Shown: positions 7,131 to 15,351, counted from the first letter of the stretch. The stretch: 23,448 nucleotides of DNA from an uncultured Burkholderiales bacterium (GCA_946480465.1 CAMLJY010000082.1:1-23448); one strand, 5' to 3'. Program-made: numbers and translations. Notes: generated by a model from the letters alone, not told the origin.

Positions 7131-8651
7131 ATGCTCTACGCCGCCCCCGGCACCCCCGGTGCCAAGCTCGCCTTCAAGCCGCAGTACGACAACTTCATCA
7201 ACGGCCGCTTCGTGCCGCCGGTGGAGGGCCAGTACTTCGACGTCATCTCGCCGATCAACGGCAAGCCGTACACCCGCGCCGCGCGCTCCGGCGCCGCCGA
7301 CATCGAGCTGGCGCTGGACGCCGCGCACGCCGCGGCCGATGCCTGGGGCCGCACCGCGCCGTCGGAGCGAGCCAACCTGCTGCTGAAGATCGCCGACCGC
7401 ATCGAGCAGAACCTGGAACTGCTGGCCTATGCCGAGACGGTGGACAACGGCAAGCCGATCCGCGAGACGCTGAACGCCGACATCCCGCTCACCGTCGACC
7501 ACTTCCGCTACTTCGCCGGCTGCCTGCGCGCGCAGGAAGGCGCCCTGAGCGAGATCGACGAGAACACCATCGCCTACCACTTCCACGAGCCGCTGGGCGT
7601 GGTGGGCCAGATCATCCCGTGGAACTTCCCGATCCTGATGGCGGCCTGGAAGCTGGCGCCGGCCATCGGCGCCGGCAACTGCGTGGTGCTGAAGCCGGCG
7701 GAGTCGACGCCGGTCAGCATCATGGTGCTCACCGAGCTGATCGCCGACCTGCTGCCCCCGGGCGTGCTGAACGTGGTGAACGGCCTGGGCCGTGAAGCGG
7801 GCATGCCGCTGGCCTCCAGCAAGCGCATCGCGAAGATCGCCTTCACCGGCTCCACCGCCACCGGCCGCGTCATCGCCCAGGCGGCGGCGCAGAACCTGAT
7901 TCCCGCCACGCTGGAACTGGGCGGCAAGAGCCCGAACCTCTTCATGCCCGACATCGCCGATGCCGACGATGCGCTGTTCGACAAGGCGATCGAAGGCCTG
8001 GTGCTGTTCGCGTTCAACCAGGGCGAGGTCTGCACCTGCCCGTCGCGCGCGCTGATCCACGAATCGATCTACGACAAGTTCATCGCCCGTGCGCTGGAAC
8101 GCGTGAAGGCCATCAAGCAGGGCAGCCCGCTGGACACCGAGACGATGATGGGCGCGCAGGCCTCGGCGATGCAGATGGACAAGATCCTGTCCTACCTTGA
8201 GATCGGCAAGGCCGAGGGCGCGCAGCTCCTGATCGGCGGCGGGCCCGCGCAGCTGGGCGGCGACCTGGCCGGCGGCTACTACATCCAGCCCACGCTGTTC
8301 AAGGGCCACAACAGCATGCGCATCTTCCGCGAGGAGATCTTCGGCCCCGTGCTGGCCGTGACCACCTTCAAGACCGAGGAGGAAGCGCTGCGGATCGCCA
8401 ACGACACGCCCTACGGCCTGGGCGCCGGCGTGTGGACGCGCGACGGCAGCGCCGCGTACCGCCTGGGCCGCGCGATCAAGGCCGGCCGCGTGTGGACCAA
8501 TTGCTACCACGCCTACCCCGCGCACGCCACCTTCGGCGGCTACAAGGAATCGGGCATCGGCCGCGAGACGCACAAGATGATGCTGGACCACTACCAGCAG
8601 ACCAAGAACCTGCTGGTCAGCTACAGCCCGAACAAGCTCGGCTTCTTCTGA
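7131..8651 (+). CDS. NAD-dependent aldehyde dehydrogenase, AcoD/ExaC-like
   Basis: The 506-residue product belongs to the ALDH superfamily and should oxidise an aliphatic aldehyde (acetaldehyde likely) to the acid with NAD+ in the cytoplasm. Visible catalytic elements are P-W-N-F-P (N165), F-T-G-S-T-A-T-G for NAD binding, E262 in L-E-L-G-G-K, and the nucleophile C301 in G-E-V-C-T-C-P-S-R. The length equals that of Ralstonia acetaldehyde dehydrogenase AcoD, and the C-T-C-P-S-R form is typical of that subgroup. GGAGA lies 5 nt before the chosen ATG. A sigma54 promoter upstream and an AcoR-type activator gene downstream support ethanol/acetoin/acetaldehyde-linked induction. The exact substrate is inferred. 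Confidence 0.92.
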   Translation: MLYAAPGTPGAKLAFKPQYDNFINGRFVPPVEGQYFDVISPINGKPYTRAARSGAADIELALDAAHAAADAWGRTAPSERANLLLKIADRIEQNLELLAYAETVDNGKPIRETLNADIPLTVDHFRYFAGCLRAQEGALSEIDENTIAYHFHEPLGVVGQIIPWNFPILMAAWKLAPAIGAGNCVVLKPAESTPVSIMVLTELIADLLPPGVLNVVNGLGREAGMPLASSKRIAKIAFTGSTATGRVIAQAAAQNLIPATLELGGKSPNLFMPDIADADDALFDKAIEGLVLFAFNQGEVCTCPSRALIHESIYDKFIARALERVKAIKQGSPLDTETMMGAQASAMQMDKILSYLEIGKAEGAQLLIGGGPAQLGGDLAGGYYIQPTLFKGHNSMRIFREEIFGPVLAVTTFKTEEEALRIANDTPYGLGAGVWTRDGSAAYRLGRAIKAGRVWTNCYHAYPAHATFGGYKESGIGRETHKMMLDHYQQTKNLLVSYSPNKLGFF

Positions 8652-8665
8652 CGCACCTCGGTGCG
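8652..8665 (+). terminator. Hairpin directly after the aldehyde dehydrogenase stop
   Basis: CGCACC-TC-GGTGCG forms a perfect six-base inverted repeat immediately after the stop codon. The loop is very short and no T-run follows, so it may protect the 3' end or weakly terminate rather than act as a classical terminator. Confidence 0.3.
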
Positions 8666-8952
8666 GCGACCTCGCTTCATCCGGTCGCAAGGCTGAACCG
8701 ATTCCACGGTCCGTCCCGGTGGGGTGATCGACCCCGCCTTGCTTCGCATCATCAACATCAGCGATGCATCCCGTGGAAGCGATGGGCTACAAGCTCATCG
8801 GCGACCGATCGGGCCCTCCGGGTCCGACGGTTTGCATGAAGACCGAGCGGCCACGTCTGCAGCATCTGCCGCGCAGGCTCCTGGCGCCATGCCTGCGATC
8901 CAGGCCCCGTTCCTCGCGTGGAGCGACGTCGCCACCCACTCGAATCAACGGC
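8666..8952. other. Gap before the SIR2-like gene
   Basis: I see no convincing gene here. Open frames run through it but their translations look random and lack ribosome sites. Base composition is less GC-rich than the flanking aldehyde dehydrogenase gene, resembling the SIR2-like gene, so it probably arrived with it and carries its promoter. No clear -35/-10 pair stood out. Confidence 0.4.
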
Positions 8953-10878
8953 ATGAACTTCCGGGAGCTTCGCGTGGCCGCAATCCATTCCAACCCGTTC
9001 CGCCCACTGTCATTCGGTGACGGCATCGCCCATCTGCGCGCGGGTTATCGGCGCGGGCTGCTGGTACCTTTCATTGGCTCGGGGCTCAGTGCGCCAAAGC
9101 TTCGCTTGTGGGCGGGCTTGGTCGGCGAACTCGCTCGACTGGCGGGAGTCACCGACCTGAACATCGGTGACAGGCCGACCACCCAGCAGCTCATCCTCGC
9201 CTCTGAACGAGTGGTCTGGCAGCTTCGGGTCCAGGGCCGTCCACTGGGCCAGGTCATGAACATGGCGCTCCCTGACCCGACGTGCCCGCCGGAACGGACT
9301 TCGCAGGCCACCGAGGCGCTGGCTTCGGTCTGGTGGCCCCTCGTGCTGAGCACGAACTATGACGCGCTGTTCGTGGAGGCCTTCAATCGCAGGCATCACC
9401 GCGCCCGGCACATGGGGGATGCAATGGCGGTGCTCGGCCGGGGCGCGGCGGATTGCCACACGGTCTTGGCGTCCCTGAACGTTGCGTTTCGTCCGCTGCT
9501 TTGGGCGCTGCAAGGCTTCATCGGATCCAGCCTTCACGGAGCGGACCTGAGCAGCGAGATCGTTCTTGGCTACGAACAGTACCGGCAGGCGATGTTCGAC
9601 AACCCGGGCTTCCGCGCGGCCTTCTCGGAGGTCTTCAGGAACCGGTCCATGCTGTTCGCGGGTGCGGGACTGAACGAAGACTACTTCCGAGGCTTGTTCG
9701 GCGAGTCCATCGTTCGCCTCGGCGCCAATCAGCACGCGCATTGCACCCTCGTCAACGAGGCCGATCTTGGCGCCGATACGCCTTGGTTCCTGCACACCCG
9801 CTTGAACATCATCGTCCTCACCTACAGGGATCCTCCAGGCGCTGAGAAGTACAGCGGCTTTGTGCCCTGCCTGGAAGAAATCTCGCAGGCGCTCAGGGAG
9901 CCGCCGAGGGGGGGGCGCAGATTCTTCGTGCGGGGGTCCTCGGTGAGTGTCGAAATCGAGCCGACGGGCCTGCCGACCCGGACTGCTGAGGGCCACTGGG
10001 TGGTCGGCAGCGCGGGCCGCGGAGGTTCAGGCGAGGTGCGCGTCAGCCGCGACGTCCCCAAGCCGCTGCTGGAAGGTGAGGAAATCGCGCTTTCCGGTGA
10101 CGGCGACCTGCTCCGGATCAAGGGGAAGCCAGTCCTGCTGGCGGTTGCGCGCAAGCCTGCCCCGGGTTCGGGTCGCGTCACGCGAGACCTCCGGCAGGTC
10201 GCTGTCGCCACCCAGCGCGCCCTGCAGGCCGTGGCGGGGCAGGGCGCCTCGACGGTCTCGTTGATGCTTCTCAGCGCCAGCACCCGATCGGGAAGGTGGC
10301 CCCGGGTCTTCTCGCTGATCGAGATGCTTCGGGGCATCCGCCACTTCGCGAAGGACCGGGCCTCGGACGGCGCGGCAGCGATCCGGATCGTGATCCACGA
10401 TACCGCGGCTGCCCGGACCGACGGAGACCCCAACCAGACCGTCTGGCACGCCGTCGAGACGGGAAAGCTGGATCCTGCGGAAGTGCTGGACTGCGCCGCC
10501 CTCAGGTTCTTCGTCGAGATCGACGTGGAGGGAGCCGCGGCTCGCACGCCGATGTACGTCGCCGGGGAATACACGTTGCGGCAGGTGGCGGACTACCTTC
10601 AGTTGCGTGGCCACTGGAAGGCGACGATGGAGCCGGACCCGGCGCCGCTGGACGGGGGCGGCGTGGTGGATCTCGAAACGACCCTGCTGGATGCGGGCGT
10701 GGTCCCGGGGACGCGCCTGCGGTTTGTGCGAGCTGACGATGCCCTGTCACGCACCCGCCCGGCGTGCTGGACCGAAGCGCCAGGACCGGGCTTGGCCCGG
10801 CCCGTGTCGCCATCAGCCGGTGCGGCTCCAGCGCAGCTTGCGGTAGACGGTGTTGCGGCTGATGCCCAGCCGCCGTGA
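8953..10878 (+). CDS. SIR2-domain protein with beta-grasp (ubiquitin-like) C-terminus, putative defence protein
   Basis: 641 residues. A SIR2-like domain occupies about 20-310: F-I-G-S-G-L-S at 40-46 is the nucleotide loop, S-T-N-Y-D at 133-137 is the typical SIR2-family motif, and F-A-G-A-G-L-N-E-D-Y-F (235-245) matches the late G-x-G-x-N-D element. Where family members usually show K-L-H-G, this protein reads A-L-Q-G (185-188); H195-G196 follows shortly. Residues about 325-515 form a mixed alpha/beta region I cannot assign. Residues about 517-593 look like a ubiquitin-type beta-grasp ending A-G-V-V-P-G-T-R-L-R-F-V. NAD-consuming SIR2 domains act in several phage-defence systems; that role here is inferred. 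The ATG at 8953 lacks a good ribosome site; a GTG at 8974 preceded by GGGAG may be the true start. Lower GC than neighbours, and the last 66 bases overlap the convergent acoR-like gene. Confidence 0.8.
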   Translation: MNFRELRVAAIHSNPFRPLSFGDGIAHLRAGYRRGLLVPFIGSGLSAPKLRLWAGLVGELARLAGVTDLNIGDRPTTQQLILASERVVWQLRVQGRPLGQVMNMALPDPTCPPERTSQATEALASVWWPLVLSTNYDALFVEAFNRRHHRARHMGDAMAVLGRGAADCHTVLASLNVAFRPLLWALQGFIGSSLHGADLSSEIVLGYEQYRQAMFDNPGFRAAFSEVFRNRSMLFAGAGLNEDYFRGLFGESIVRLGANQHAHCTLVNEADLGADTPWFLHTRLNIIVLTYRDPPGAEKYSGFVPCLEEISQALREPPRGGRRFFVRGSSVSVEIEPTGLPTRTAEGHWVVGSAGRGGSGEVRVSRDVPKPLLEGEEIALSGDGDLLRIKGKPVLLAVARKPAPGSGRVTRDLRQVAVATQRALQAVAGQGASTVSLMLLSASTRSGRWPRVFSLIEMLRGIRHFAKDRASDGAAAIRIVIHDTAAARTDGDPNQTVWHAVETGKLDPAEVLDCAALRFFVEIDVEGAAARTPMYVAGEYTLRQVADYLQLRGHWKATMEPDPAPLDGGGVVDLETTLLDAGVVPGTRLRFVRADDALSRTRPACWTEAPGPGLARPVSPSAGAAPAQLAVDGVAADAQPP

Positions 10879-12849
10879 TGCGACCGAGATGTTGCCGCCG
10901 GCCGCGTCCACCGCTTGCCGGATCAGTTCGATCTCGGCCGCGCCGAGCGTGAGCGCGGTGGTGGCCGGTGCGACCGGCCGCGGTGCTGCTGCTGATCGCG
11001 CCCGAGGCATCGGCACGGCCCTGGCGCACGCACGCCGCAGGTCTTCGAGAAAGTCGTCCGACAGGTGCTGCTCGTCGATCTGCGCCTCGTCGGCGGCCAT
11101 CACCGCGGCCGTGCGCAGCACGTTGGCCAGCTGGCGGATGTTGCCGGGCCAGGGGCAGGCCTCGAACAGGGCCATCACCGCGGGGCTGATGCGTGGCGGG
11201 TCCTGCGGGCATTCGGCGCGCAGGATGCGCTGCGCCACGGCGGCCAGGTCGCTGCGTTCGCGCAGGGCCGGCAGGCGCACCACCAGGCCGTTCAGGCGGT
11301 AGTACAGGTCCTCGCGGAAGCTGCCGGCATCGATCATGTCGCGCAGGTGGCGGTGCGTGGCGCCGATGACGGCGATGTCCACCGGAATCGCCTTCTGGCC
11401 GCCCAGCGGCATCACGCAGCGTTCCTGCAGCACGCGCAGCAGCCGGGCCTGCAGGGCCAGCGGCATGTCGCCGATCTCGTCCAGGAACAGCGTGCCGCCG
11501 TTGGCCTGGACGATGCGGCCGGGCGCGCCCTTGCGGCGCGCGCCGGTGAAGGCGCCGTCCTCGTAGCCGAACAGCTCGGCCTCGATCAGCGATTCGGGGA
11601 TCGACGCGCAATTGACCGCGACGAAGGGCTGGCGCGCGCGATTGGAGTCCTGGTGCACCGCGCGCGCCAGCAGTTCCTTGCCGGTGCCGGTCTCGCCAAG
11701 GATCAGCAGCGGGATGTCGCGGTTCAACACGCGCTGCACCTTGTGCACGGTGGCCTCGATCTGCGGGTCGCCGGTCTTCAGGTATTGCAGGGCGGACAGG
11801 CCCGGCACCACGCCCGCGGCGGACGGCGACGGGCGGGCCGCGTCGCCGGCCGGGGCATCGCCCGCGGCCGGGACCGCCGCCGCGGCCGGCCCGTCGGCCA
11901 CCGCGCCCACCACCACCGTGCGCGCCGCGGCGCTGAAGCGCGCGCTGACGTGGAACTGCCGCCCGTTCGGCAGGCAAAGCCGCATCGGCAGCGGCAGGGG
12001 CGCGCGGAAGTGGTCGATCACGGCGGCCGGCGTGGTACCGAACAGCGAGGCCAGGCTCTGCATGCGCAGCGCGGCGCTGCTGATGTCCAGCTGGTCCAGC
12101 GCGCTGCGGTTGGCGCCGACGATGCGGCCGTCCGCGCCGACGACCAGGATGCCTTCGAGCAGCGTGCCGATGAATTCGACCCGGCTGTGGAAATGCAGCC
12201 GCAGCCGGTTGCCGCAGTCGTCCGAGAGCCAGTGGTTCTCGATCATGCGGGCCGACATGCGCACCAGCCCCATCGTGTGCTGGTGGTACGAGCGCTGGTC
12301 GCCGGTGACGTCGAGCACGCCCAGCATGCAGCCGCGCGGGTCGAAGATGGGCGCGGCCGAGCAAGTGAGGAAGCTGTTGGCGTGGATGAAGTGCTCGGCG
12401 CCGTGCACGAGGGTGGGCGACTCCTCGAACAGCGCGGTGCCGATGGCGTTCGTGCCCTTGGACTGCTCGGCCCAGTTGACGCCCGGCGCCAGCGCCACCT
12501 TGCCGGCGCGTTCGAGGAATTCATCGTCGCCGACCGAATGCAGGATGGTGCCCTGCGCATCGGTCAGCACGATCATGCTGTCGGTATTGACGATCTGCTC
12601 GAACAGCAGCTCCATCACCGGCGCGGCATGCGTGAAGAGGCGCTGGTTGCGCTCCCGCGCGAGGTTCAGGTCGCTGCGCATCAGCGGCTCGAAGTCGGGC
12701 CGCTCGACGCGCGTCAGGCCCAGCGCCGCGCAGCGCAGGTGCGACTGCTCGATCAGCTCCGCGCGCGCCGGGTGGCTGGCCAGCGGCAGGGCCGAAGGGG
12801 TGGTCCAGGGGGTGGCCGCGAGGGCCATGGCGCCATGGTTCGGAGGCAT
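10813..12849 (-). CDS. acoR: Sigma54-dependent activator, AcoR type
   Basis: The 678-residue product is an enhancer-binding activator of RNA polymerase-sigma54. An N-terminal GAF-like sensor region spans about 75-210 with the conserved [15 protein letters not shown] segment of the AcoR group. A PAS-like segment follows (about 225-315), then an AAA+ domain with Walker A G-E-T-G-T-G-K (385-391), the sigma54-contacting GAFTGA loop (432-437) and Walker B T-L-F-L-D-E (453-458). A Fis-type helix-turn-helix ends the protein (about 640-672). Ralstonia AcoR is of similar length. The ATG at 12849 fits the family; AGGA lies about a dozen bases upstream, and a CCTGCC/GGCAGG hairpin sits at 12869-12883 in the leader. 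Its probable target is the sigma54 promoter of the aldehyde dehydrogenase gene. Its last codons overlap the SIR2-like gene on the other strand. Confidence 0.9.
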   Translation of the reverse strand: MPPNHGAMALAATPWTTPSALPLASHPARAELIEQSHLRCAALGLTRVERPDFEPLMRSDLNLARERNQRLFTHAAPVMELLFEQIVNTDSMIVLTDAQGTILHSVGDDEFLERAGKVALAPGVNWAEQSKGTNAIGTALFEESPTLVHGAEHFIHANSFLTCSAAPIFDPRGCMLGVLDVTGDQRSYHQHTMGLVRMSARMIENHWLSDDCGNRLRLHFHSRVEFIGTLLEGILVVGADGRIVGANRSALDQLDISSAALRMQSLASLFGTTPAAVIDHFRAPLPLPMRLCLPNGRQFHVSARFSAAARTVVVGAVADGPAAAAVPAAGDAPAGDAARPSPSAAGVVPGLSALQYLKTGDPQIEATVHKVQRVLNRDIPLLILGETGTGKELLARAVHQDSNRARQPFVAVNCASIPESLIEAELFGYEDGAFTGARRKGAPGRIVQANGGTLFLDEIGDMPLALQARLLRVLQERCVMPLGGQKAIPVDIAVIGATHRHLRDMIDAGSFREDLYYRLNGLVVRLPALRERSDLAAVAQRILRAECPQDPPRISPAVMALFEACPWPGNIRQLANVLRTAAVMAADEAQIDEQHLSDDFLEDLRRACARAVPMPRARSAAAPRPVAPATTALTLGAAEIELIRQAVDAAGGNISVASRRLGISRNTVYRKLRWSRTG

Positions 12850-13191
12850 CGAAAGCGCTTCCTGTTCTCCTGCCTGCGGCAGGTTGTCTCCTGTCGTTCC
12901 CTGTCTCCGTCGAAACCCTGTGCCGAGGCGCAGCGGACCGACGGGGCAAGGGTGCCCGGGACCTGGCCGCCTGCGTTGATCTGGCGCAAGTCCCGCCGAT
13001 GCCAAGCGACTTATGTGCCTGCTTGCAGCACGCGCGTCGTGGCACGGGCTATGCGGTTGGCGGCGCATCGTCCAACCCCTGCTTGACGGAGACCTGACAT
13101 GCCCCGCGCCGCTTCTGCTTCTTCCTTCCTGGTCCGTGCCATCGGGCGGGCGCCCGGCCGCGCAGCCGCGGCGCTGGCCGTGCAGCGGCGC
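12850..13191. other. Region upstream of acoR with an orphan sigma54 promoter
   Basis: A 342-bp region between the acoR-like start and the stop of the ribbon-helix-helix gene. On the plus strand it holds a sigma54-type promoter (13040-13054), then GGAGA at 13088-13092 and an ATG at 13099. The frame that follows (MPRAASASSFLVRAIG...) runs antisense into the next gene and is not convincing as a protein. Two TGTCTCC direct repeats (12885-12891, 12902-12908) are also seen. Confidence 0.45.
13040..13054 (+). promoter_or_regulatory. Sigma54-type promoter divergent from acoR
   Basis: TGGCAC-GGGCT-ATGC has a perfect -24 hexamer and the required GG-N10-GC spacing (GG 13041-13042, GC 13053-13054). The predicted start is near 13066. 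AcoR genes in relatives are often divergent from the operon they activate, but no credible operon follows here. Confidence 0.55.
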
Positions 13192-13470
13192 CTAACGCCG
13201 GTTCGGGCGCTTGCCCGCAGCGGGGGACGCTCCGGCGGGGTGGTTCTTCGCTGCGGCGGGGCGGGCCGCGCGCGCCGGCTTCGGGCCGGATGCGGGCCGG
13301 CCTTCCTCGCCGCTGGGCACGTAGGCCACGCCGTGCTGGACCAGGTAGTCGCGGATCATCTGGCGCACCACCTGCGACGGCGTGAGGTCCTGCTGCGCGC
13401 ACAGACGCTCGAACGCTGCCTTCTTGTTGGGGTCGATCAGCAGCGTCAGGCGTGCGGTCTTCAGTTCCAT
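13192..13470 (-). CDS. Small ribbon-helix-helix DNA-binding-like protein with basic Ala/Pro/Lys-rich tail
   Basis: 92 residues. Residues 1-45 (T-A-R-L-T-L-L-I-D strand, then two helices with L-T-P-S-Q-V-V-R-Q-M-I-R-D-Y-L) fit a ribbon-helix-helix/CopG-like fold, which binds DNA as a dimer. Residues about 58-92 are low-complexity and rich in Ala, Pro, Lys and Arg, like histone-H1-type tails, and could bind nucleic acid non-specifically. The ATG at 13470 has GAGG 4 nt upstream. It is just downstream (91 bp) of the spermidine-synthase-like gene on the same strand and may be co-transcribed with it. No toxin partner is next to it, so an antitoxin role is not supported. Target sites are unknown. 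Confidence 0.75.
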   Translation of the reverse strand: MELKTARLTLLIDPNKKAAFERLCAQQDLTPSQVVRQMIRDYLVQHGVAYVPSGEEGRPASGPKPARAARPAAAKNHPAGASPAAGKRPNRR

Positions 13471-13561
13471 GGATCCTCGGAATGGCGCGTGGGGTTCACG
13501 CGGTGCGCATCGTACTGGGCCGCCTGCGCAGCCGCGCGCGCGCCGATGGACCGGATGCGGT

Positions 13562-14317
13562 TCATGAGCGCCGGTCCCGCAGCGCGCGGCTGACGAGCGC
13601 GAAGGCCTCCTGCAGCTGGCCGGCGGCGGCCCGGTCCAGCCCTGCCGGCCGACGAATGACGCCGGGCCGCGCGGCATCCAGCGCGTGGCCCTTGCAGGCG
13701 AAGACGATGCTGTTGCTCGAGTCGCCGTCGTCCACCACCAGCATCGAGCCGCCGAAGCTGCGGCGGATGCGCTCGACAAAGGTGTCGTGGTGGCGGTGGC
13801 CGGAATGCAGGTTGACGACCAGCAAGCCGCCCGGCAGCAGCATCTCGTGGCAGTCGTCGTAGAAGCGTTGCGAGCACAGGCGCGACGGCTGGCCGCCGCT
13901 GTCGAAGCCGTCGACGATCAGCACGTCGGTACGCGTCGACCGATAGCGCACGAAGTGAGCGCCATCGCCCTGGACCACGCTGAAGCGGTGGTCGTCCGGC
14001 GGCACGTGGAATTCGTCGCGCAGCGCGATGACGTGGGGATTGATCTCGATCACCTGGATGCGCGCGCCGGGCAGGTGCCGGTAGCAGAACTTGGCGAGCG
14101 AGCCGCCGCCGAGGCCGATCATCGCGATGTGGCGCGGATCGGGCTGGAACAGCAGGAAGCCCATCATCGTGCGCGTGTACTCGATGTCCAGCGCCCAGGG
14201 ATCGTCGAGCTTCATGCGGCTCTGGATCTCGCTGATCGAGAAGTGCAGCGCCTTGGTGCTCAGGCTTTCGTAGACGAACGGCCTGACGTGGTTCGCGGGG
14301 TCGGCGGATTCGGGCAT
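13562..14317 (-). CDS. Spermidine-synthase-like (SpeE-fold) protein
   Basis: The 251-residue product has the Rossmann methyltransferase/aminopropyltransferase core: I-G-L-G-G-G-S-L-A-K (nucleotide loop), V-I-E-I-N-P (acidic residue for the ribose), V-V-Q-G-D-G-A-H, and D-V-L-I-V-D-G-F-D-S-G-G at the active-site position of spermidine synthases. It matches the short 'spermidine synthase-like' proteins found widely in betaproteobacteria; whether it makes spermidine, another polyamine, or acts as a methyltransferase is not decidable here, because the usual N-terminal beta domain is short. No clear Shine-Dalgarno precedes the ATG at 14317. It is divergent from the DUF1275 gene, with a palindrome in the gap. 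Confidence 0.82.
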   Translation of the reverse strand: MPESADPANHVRPFVYESLSTKALHFSISEIQSRMKLDDPWALDIEYTRTMMGFLLFQPDPRHIAMIGLGGGSLAKFCYRHLPGARIQVIEINPHVIALRDEFHVPPDDHRFSVVQGDGAHFVRYRSTRTDVLIVDGFDSGGQPSRLCSQRFYDDCHEMLLPGGLLVVNLHSGHRHHDTFVERIRRSFGGSMLVVDDGDSSNSIVFACKGHALDAARPGVIRRPAGLDRAAAGQLQEAFALVSRALRDRRS

Positions 14318-14347
14318 CGGGTGCGAATGTAATGGGCATGGAAGAGA

Positions 14348-14367
14348 AATGCAATGTGCGTTGCATT
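14348..14367. promoter_or_regulatory. Perfect operator-like palindrome
   Basis: AATGCAA and TTGCATT flank a six-base spacer (TGTGCG), giving a 20-bp site that is AT-rich in very GC-rich DNA. It lies 31 bp before the spermidine-synthase-like start and 73 bp before the DUF1275 start, so it could control both divergent genes. The form suits a dimeric TetR-, MarR- or GntR-type repressor; no such gene is in the window. Confidence 0.55.
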
Positions 14368-14439
14368 AACATGTCGCCATGGCGGCCCCGTCATTCCGGC
14401 GGTGGCCGCGCTGCACGCACTGCACGGGACGAGCACCGC

Positions 14440-15204
14440 ATGCCCATCAACTACGCGCGCCAGCTGACCGGCGCCGAACGCACGAGCGACGCGAACCGGC
14501 ACCTCGGTTATGCGCTGGCCTTCGTTGCCGGCGCCATCAACGCGGGCGGCTTCCTGGCGGTCCACCAGTACACCTCGCACATGACCGGCATCGTCTCGTC
14601 CATGGCGGACGGGCTGGTGCTGGGCACGCCGGACGTGGTGCTGTCCTCGCTGGGCGGGCTGCTGTCCTTCCTGCTGGGCGCGCTGTCGTCCGCCGTCCTG
14701 GTCAACGTGGCGCGGCGGCGCGGCATGTCCAGCGCCTATGCCTTGCCGCTGCTGCTGGAAGCGCTGCTGCTGCTGTGCTTCGGCGTCGCCGGAGGCACGC
14801 TGCAGGACTTGCATGCGGTGTTCGTGCCGGCCACGGTGATGCTGCTGTGCTTCATCATGGGCCTGCAGAACGCGCTGATCTCCAAGATCTCCCGCTGCGA
14901 GATCCGAACCACGCACCTCACCGGCCTGGTCACCGACATCGGCATCGAGCTGGGCCGCCTGCTGTACTGGAACCATCCCGCGGCGCAGGCGCCGCGCGTG
15001 CTGGCCGACCGCCGGCGGCTCGTGATGCTGGCCTCGCTGGTCGTGGCCTTCTTCGTCGGCGGCGTGCTCGGCGCCCTCGGCTTCCGGCACGTGGGCTACC
15101 TGTGCACGGTGCCGCTGGCCGTGCTGCTGCTGGTGCTGGCCAGCGTACCGGCGGTGGACGACGTGCGCAGCCGCTGGCTGGCGGACGAGCGCGGCCCGCT
15201 CTGA
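14440..15204 (+). CDS. DUF1275/YoaK-family membrane protein
   Basis: 254 residues with about six membrane segments. The family signatures are visible: A-L-A-F-V-A-G-A-I-N-A-G-G-F in the first helix, T-S-H-M-T-G-I-V near residue 45-52, and G-L-Q-N-A-L-I-S-K followed by E-I-R-T-T-H-L-T-G-L-V-T-D near 145-170. The function of the family is not established; it is often called a putative transporter. The ATG at 14440 was chosen over one at 14332 because the longer version would translate through the palindrome and lacks family similarity; the ribosome site is weak. It is divergent from the spermidine-synthase-like gene. Confidence 0.85.
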   Translation: MPINYARQLTGAERTSDANRHLGYALAFVAGAINAGGFLAVHQYTSHMTGIVSSMADGLVLGTPDVVLSSLGGLLSFLLGALSSAVLVNVARRRGMSSAYALPLLLEALLLLCFGVAGGTLQDLHAVFVPATVMLLCFIMGLQNALISKISRCEIRTTHLTGLVTDIGIELGRLLYWNHPAAQAPRVLADRRRLVMLASLVVAFFVGGVLGALGFRHVGYLCTVPLAVLLLVLASVPAVDDVRSRWLADERGPL

Positions 15205-15241
15205 CGCGGACGCGGCACGGCTGCCGCGCCAGGCGCGACCA

Positions 15242-15265
15242 GCGCCCGCGCCCGCGCCCGCGCCC
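15242..15265 (+). repeat. Four tandem GCGCCC hexamers
   Basis: Four perfect copies of GCGCCC stand in a row in the leader region 16 bp before the FNR box of nrdD. Such a tract is prone to slippage, and its length may differ between strains. Confidence 0.7.
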
Positions 15266-15281
15266 GAAATCTCGCGCCCCG

Positions 15282-15295
15282 CTGACCTGCATCAA
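15282..15295 (+). promoter_or_regulatory. Candidate FNR box of the nrdD operon
   Basis: CTGAC-CTGC-ATCAA matches 8 of 10 FNR positions with one perfect half-site. A TATAGT -10-like hexamer lies at 15329-15334, 33 bp further, about one helical turn more than the usual class II spacing, and no -35 element is visible, which suits activator dependence. Anaerobic control of nrdDG by FNR is known in other bacteria. Confidence 0.5.
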
Positions 15296-15320
15296 ACGCC
15301 TCGCCGCCCCAAGCGGCGGT

Positions 15321-15336
15321 GCGCTACCTATAGTGC
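15321..15336 (+). promoter_or_regulatory. NrdR box 1 (overlaps the -10 region)
   Basis: GCGCTACCTATAGTGC fits the NrdR consensus acaCwAtATaTwGtgt at most core positions, including CTA on the left and TATAGTG on the right. It overlaps the TATAGT hexamer, so binding would block transcription. Partner site 31 bp downstream. Confidence 0.65.
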
Positions 15337-15351
15337 CTGACACCACTCGGG

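Noticed and set aside
7107..8690. A 527-codon open frame antisense to the aldehyde dehydrogenase gene
   Set aside because: Shadow of the real gene; no motifs.
8764..8952. N-terminal extension of the SIR2-like protein to an ATG at 8764
   Set aside because: The added 63 residues are Arg/Pro-rich without structure, lack a ribosome site and precede the domain by a long way.
12971..12985. A second sigma54-like GG-N10-GC match
   Set aside because: The -12 half reads CCGC and the -24 half is only partly matched.
11065..13086. A 673-codon open frame antisense to the acoR-like gene
   Set aside because: Its translation is Arg/His/Gln/Ala-rich with no recognisable motif, and it mirrors a gene with complete AAA+ and Fis domains; typical of GC-rich antisense frames.
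13099..13593. A 164-codon plus-strand frame after the orphan sigma54 promoter
   Set aside because: Most of it is antisense to the ribbon-helix-helix gene and the translation resembles nothing; only the promoter itself is reported.
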